From: Methanomassiliicoccaceae archaeon UBA537
Lineage (GTDB): Archaea; Thermoplasmatota; Thermoplasmata; Methanomassiliicoccales; Methanomethylophilaceae
Direction of reading: 5' to 3'
DNA: 8,405 nt
Assembly (NCBI GenBank): GCA_002504495.1
Contig: DATC01000082.1
Coordinates: forward strand, 5,170 to 13,574
The position numbers and the translations under genes are program-made. Numbering within the stretch: position 1 is the first letter of the stretch; every line of letters starts with the position of its first letter. Below the pieces are notes generated by a model. It was not told the origin of the DNA and searched no databases. It saw only the letters and a program-made list of their open reading frames with translations. Positions 7,022 to 8,405 of this stretch are shown piece after piece.

Positions 7022-7033
7022 CATTTATATACG
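7022..7033 (+). promoter_or_regulatory. TATA box of hjc
   Basis: CATTTATATACG is a good archaeal TATA box, centred about 34 nt before the hjc ATG at 7062, which implies a leader of roughly 8-10 nt. Its presence argues that hjc is a separate transcription unit and not the C-terminal half of a hydrolase-resolvase fusion. Confidence 0.6.
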
Positions 7034-7061
7034 GTATCGCAGAATCGCTTCCGGTTATCAG

Positions 7062-7598
7062 ATGGCACCACCCGGCGATGCTTACGAAAGGGAACTGAAG
7101 GCCCTTCTTTCAGGCGATGAGAAGGCCATCGCCAAGATGATCAAGACCTGCGATGAGATCGAGAAGGCCAACTACCTCAGCATCACCGCGGAGCCTTTCA
7201 TGATGATCAGGGCTGCCGGTTCATTGGGCGTCGATCTTCTGGCGCTCAGGTGGGATTTCTCCTGCCCGATAGAGGTCAAGAGCTCGGCGGAGGAGGTCAT
7301 CCACTTCAGCAAGAACCAGAGGCTGACGGAACAGGTGGAGCAGATGAAGCTACACTGCTCCCGTTCCCATCTGGTGCCGATATACGCGTACCGCCTCAAG
7401 GCCCGCAGAGGGGATCCGTGGCGTATCTTCACGATCTCCACCGAAGAGAGGTACAGAGGATTCAACGATGTGCTGTACAGGCGCATCCCCAAGATGGATA
7501 TCTCATCTAACGGGTTCTACATCATGCGCTGGAACGACGGCATGAAGCTGTCCGATTTCATCGGATTCGTATCCCGTTCGGAATACTCTGAGAGCTGA
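7062..7598 (+). CDS. hjc: Holliday junction resolvase, Hjc-like
   Basis: A probable structure-specific endonuclease that resolves four-way DNA junctions during recombination and fork repair, with an archaeal Hjc/PD-(D/E)XK-type core. The start MAPPGDAYERELKALLSGDE carries the YEREL helix with a catalytic-type Glu. The core RAAGSLGVDLLALR gives the Asp, and FSCPIEVKSS gives the E-x-K pair. A C-terminal extension (FNDVLYRRIPKMDIS and onward) makes it 178 residues, longer than the roughly 120-140 of crenarchaeal Hjc. The ATG follows a TATA box. The stop is TGA. The upstream hydrolase frame is open into this gene without TAA, TAG or TGA, so automatic callers would fuse the two. None of the 15 Arg codons is CGA. 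The family is well supported; substrate preference is inferred. Confidence 0.85.
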   Translation: MAPPGDAYERELKALLSGDEKAIAKMIKTCDEIEKANYLSITAEPFMMIRAAGSLGVDLLALRWDFSCPIEVKSSAEEVIHFSKNQRLTEQVEQMKLHCSRSHLVPIYAYRLKARRGDPWRIFTISTEERYRGFNDVLYRRIPKMDISSNGFYIMRWNDGMKLSDFIGFVSRSEYSES

Positions 7599-7694
7599 GA
7601 CACCGTCAGGACTCATAGGGCTCATCATCGGTCAGCCTGAATCTATCATCATCCGGTCTGTCTCGAGGCATCGATGCAGAGCACGTATATGAAT

Positions 7695-7780
7695 TGGCGC
7701 GGGGGAGGGGATTTGAACCCCCGAGGAGAATCTCCACCGGTTTTCAAGACCGGCGCCGTAGGCCACTGGGCTACCCCCGC
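7695..7780 (-). tRNA. tRNA-Ser (anticodon TGA), CCA encoded
   Basis: A class II tRNA on the minus strand. The acceptor stem GCGGGGG/CCCCCGC is perfect. The anticodon loop CTTGAAA, with stem CCGGT/ACCGG, gives anticodon TGA and so reads TCA serine codons. A long variable arm (GGAG-ATT-CTCC) and a TTCAAAT T-loop follow. The discriminator is G, as expected for serine, and CCA is encoded (the last four bases are GCCA). Confidence 0.95.
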
Positions 7781-7804
7781 AATCGCCCGTTGATTCTTCG
7801 ATTC

Positions 7805-7816
7805 GGTATAAAAAAG
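7805..7816 (-). promoter_or_regulatory. TATA box of tRNA-Ser
   Basis: On the minus strand this is TTTTTTATACCG, centred about 30 nt before the tRNA 5' end, implying a leader of about 5 nt. Confidence 0.6.
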
Positions 7817-7851
7817 CTATTGACTGTTCGGTGCGCATCGCGGTTAAAGAC

Positions 7852-7876
7852 GGCCCCTCCGGAAAGGGGCCTTTTT
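7852..7876 (-). terminator. Hairpin after echF
   Basis: GGCCCC and GGGGCC pair around an 8-nt loop, starting 7 nt beyond the echF stop. On the minus strand GTCTTT follows the stem; on the plus strand TTTTT follows it, so it could stop transcription in both directions. It separates the ech operon from the tRNA promoter. Confidence 0.6.
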
Positions 7877-7878
7877 GT

Positions 7879-8226
7879 TTATTCCTTCTTCAGAACCTCG
7901 AATGTATCGGTGACCTTCGTTTCATTCGGAAGAGTGTATCCCGGCACGATGGTCAGGCAGTTCTTCGGACAGGATTCTACGCAATACGAGCATTGGATGC
8001 ATTGCATGCGATCTATAGACAGGGTTCTAGCGGCCTTATCCGCATGTATGGCTCCTGCAGGGCATTTCCTCCCGCAGATGTTGCACAAAATGCAGTCAGA
8101 CGGATCGAAATCGATATGGCCGCGACTTGCACTCGGATATTCACGGGGTTCGGCGGGGTAGTTCCTGGTTGCAGGCCTCTTCGTCAGATTGGAGAGAAGG
8201 CTTCCTCCCATTTTCATGATCCCCAT
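7879..8226 (-). CDS. echF: Ech-type hydrogenase subunit F, two [4Fe-4S] ferredoxin protein
   Basis: The polyferredoxin-like electron-entry subunit of a membrane-bound energy-converting [NiFe] hydrogenase, passing electrons between ferredoxin and the NiFe site. Its 115 residues contain two complete clusters, C45-C48-C51-C55P and C76-C79-C82-C86P. The N-terminal TKRPATRNYPAEPREYP is typical of EchF/NuoI-like subunits. The ATG at 8226 is preceded by AGAGGTGA, which overlaps the TGA of the upstream gene, so the two are coupled. It ends in TAA before a hairpin and appears to be the last gene of the operon, matching the usual order echE-echF. Arg codons are AGG, AGA, CGT and CGC, with no CGA. Confidence 0.9.
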   Translation of the reverse strand: MGIMKMGGSLLSNLTKRPATRNYPAEPREYPSASRGHIDFDPSDCILCNICGRKCPAGAIHADKAARTLSIDRMQCIQCSYCVESCPKNCLTIVPGYTLPNETKVTDTFEVLKKE

Positions 8227-8230
8227 AATA

Positions 8231-8405
8231 TCACCTCTCTGTGCAGCTGATGCAGGGGTCTATCGTTATAACGATCATGGAGACGTCCTGGAGGTCGCAT
8301 CCCTGAAGCATCCTCACCATGGTCGGGATGTTGATGTTCGTCGGAGTCCTGACCCTTGCCCTCTCTAGGTACTTGCTCCCGTTGCCTCTCACATAGTAGA
8401 ACGCC
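8231..8405 (-). CDS. echE: Ech-type hydrogenase large subunit, C-terminal fragment
   Basis: Only the last 57 residues are present; the 5' part lies beyond the right edge. They include TPTNINIPTMVRMLQGCDLQ and end VITIDPCISCTER before TGA. The DPCxxC motif supplies two Cys ligands of the NiFe centre, so this is a true hydrogenase large subunit rather than the Complex I/Fpo homologue, which lacks these cysteines. The C-terminus ends six residues after the first ligand Cys without a long cleavable tail, as in group 4 enzymes. The stop is 4 nt before the echF start, and its surroundings serve as the echF ribosome-binding site. Confidence 0.88.
   Translation of the reverse strand, partial: AFYYVRGNGSKYLERARVRTPTNINIPTMVRMLQGCDLQDVSMIVITIDPCISCTER

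Noticed and set aside
6360..7598. A hydrolase-Hjc fusion protein of 412 residues
   Set aside because: The start at 6360 cuts off the first strands of the hydrolase. A hairpin and a TATA box separate two complete, unrelated families, so two genes with a CGA between them is the simpler reading.
1..8405. CRISPR arrays, insertion sequences, attachment sites
   Set aside because: No regularly spaced direct repeats, transposase-like reading frames or terminal inverted repeats were seen. The content is housekeeping-type.

Overview
The window looks like chromosome of a methanogenic archaeon, most likely Methanomassiliicoccales or a close Thermoplasmata relative. The evidence is an archaeal-type phosphoglycerate mutase, an archaeal/eukaryal-type aspartyl-tRNA synthetase, a Hjc-like Holliday junction resolvase, the end of an Ech-type [NiFe] hydrogenase operon, archaeal TATA boxes about 24-27 nt before start codons (implying many leaderless mRNAs), and an in-frame TAG where a sense codon is expected, as in pyrrolysine-using members of that order. 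The lineage is inferred, since no rRNA is present.

Layout, left to right: the N-terminal part of an alpha/beta hydrolase (minus, cut by the left edge); divergent apgM (plus); a convergent two-gene minus operon of small pilin-like membrane proteins; a U32-family protein (minus); divergent aspS (plus); a second alpha/beta hydrolase containing an in-frame TAG (plus); hjc (plus); tRNA-Ser(TGA) (minus); and echF plus the last codons of echE (minus). Genes are tightly packed and most seem to have their own promoter. No gap exceeds 100 bases between supported genes and RNAs.

The most striking observation concerns gene ends. Four genes (apgM, the second pilin-like gene, the U32 gene and the TAG-containing hydrolase) have no TAA, TAG or TGA where their protein families end. 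Each frame would instead run on for 70 to 500 nt through neighbouring genes or promoters. In all four, a CGA codon sits at or within a few codons of the expected end, and a second in-frame CGA follows within 2 to 9 codons. By my reading the roughly 180 arginine codons inside the supported genes contain no CGA, although the trinucleotide is common in other frames. Reading CGA as termination gives normal protein lengths, frees the promoters of pilin 1 and hjc, and makes apgM and pilin 2 end tail-to-tail inside one palindrome, TCGCGA. Other genes end in ordinary TGA or TAA. Possible explanations are CGA reassigned to stop, an unassigned CGA, C-to-U editing of CGA to UGA, or systematic sequence error. 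The sequence alone cannot choose among them. CDS ends given here for those four genes use the CGA reading.
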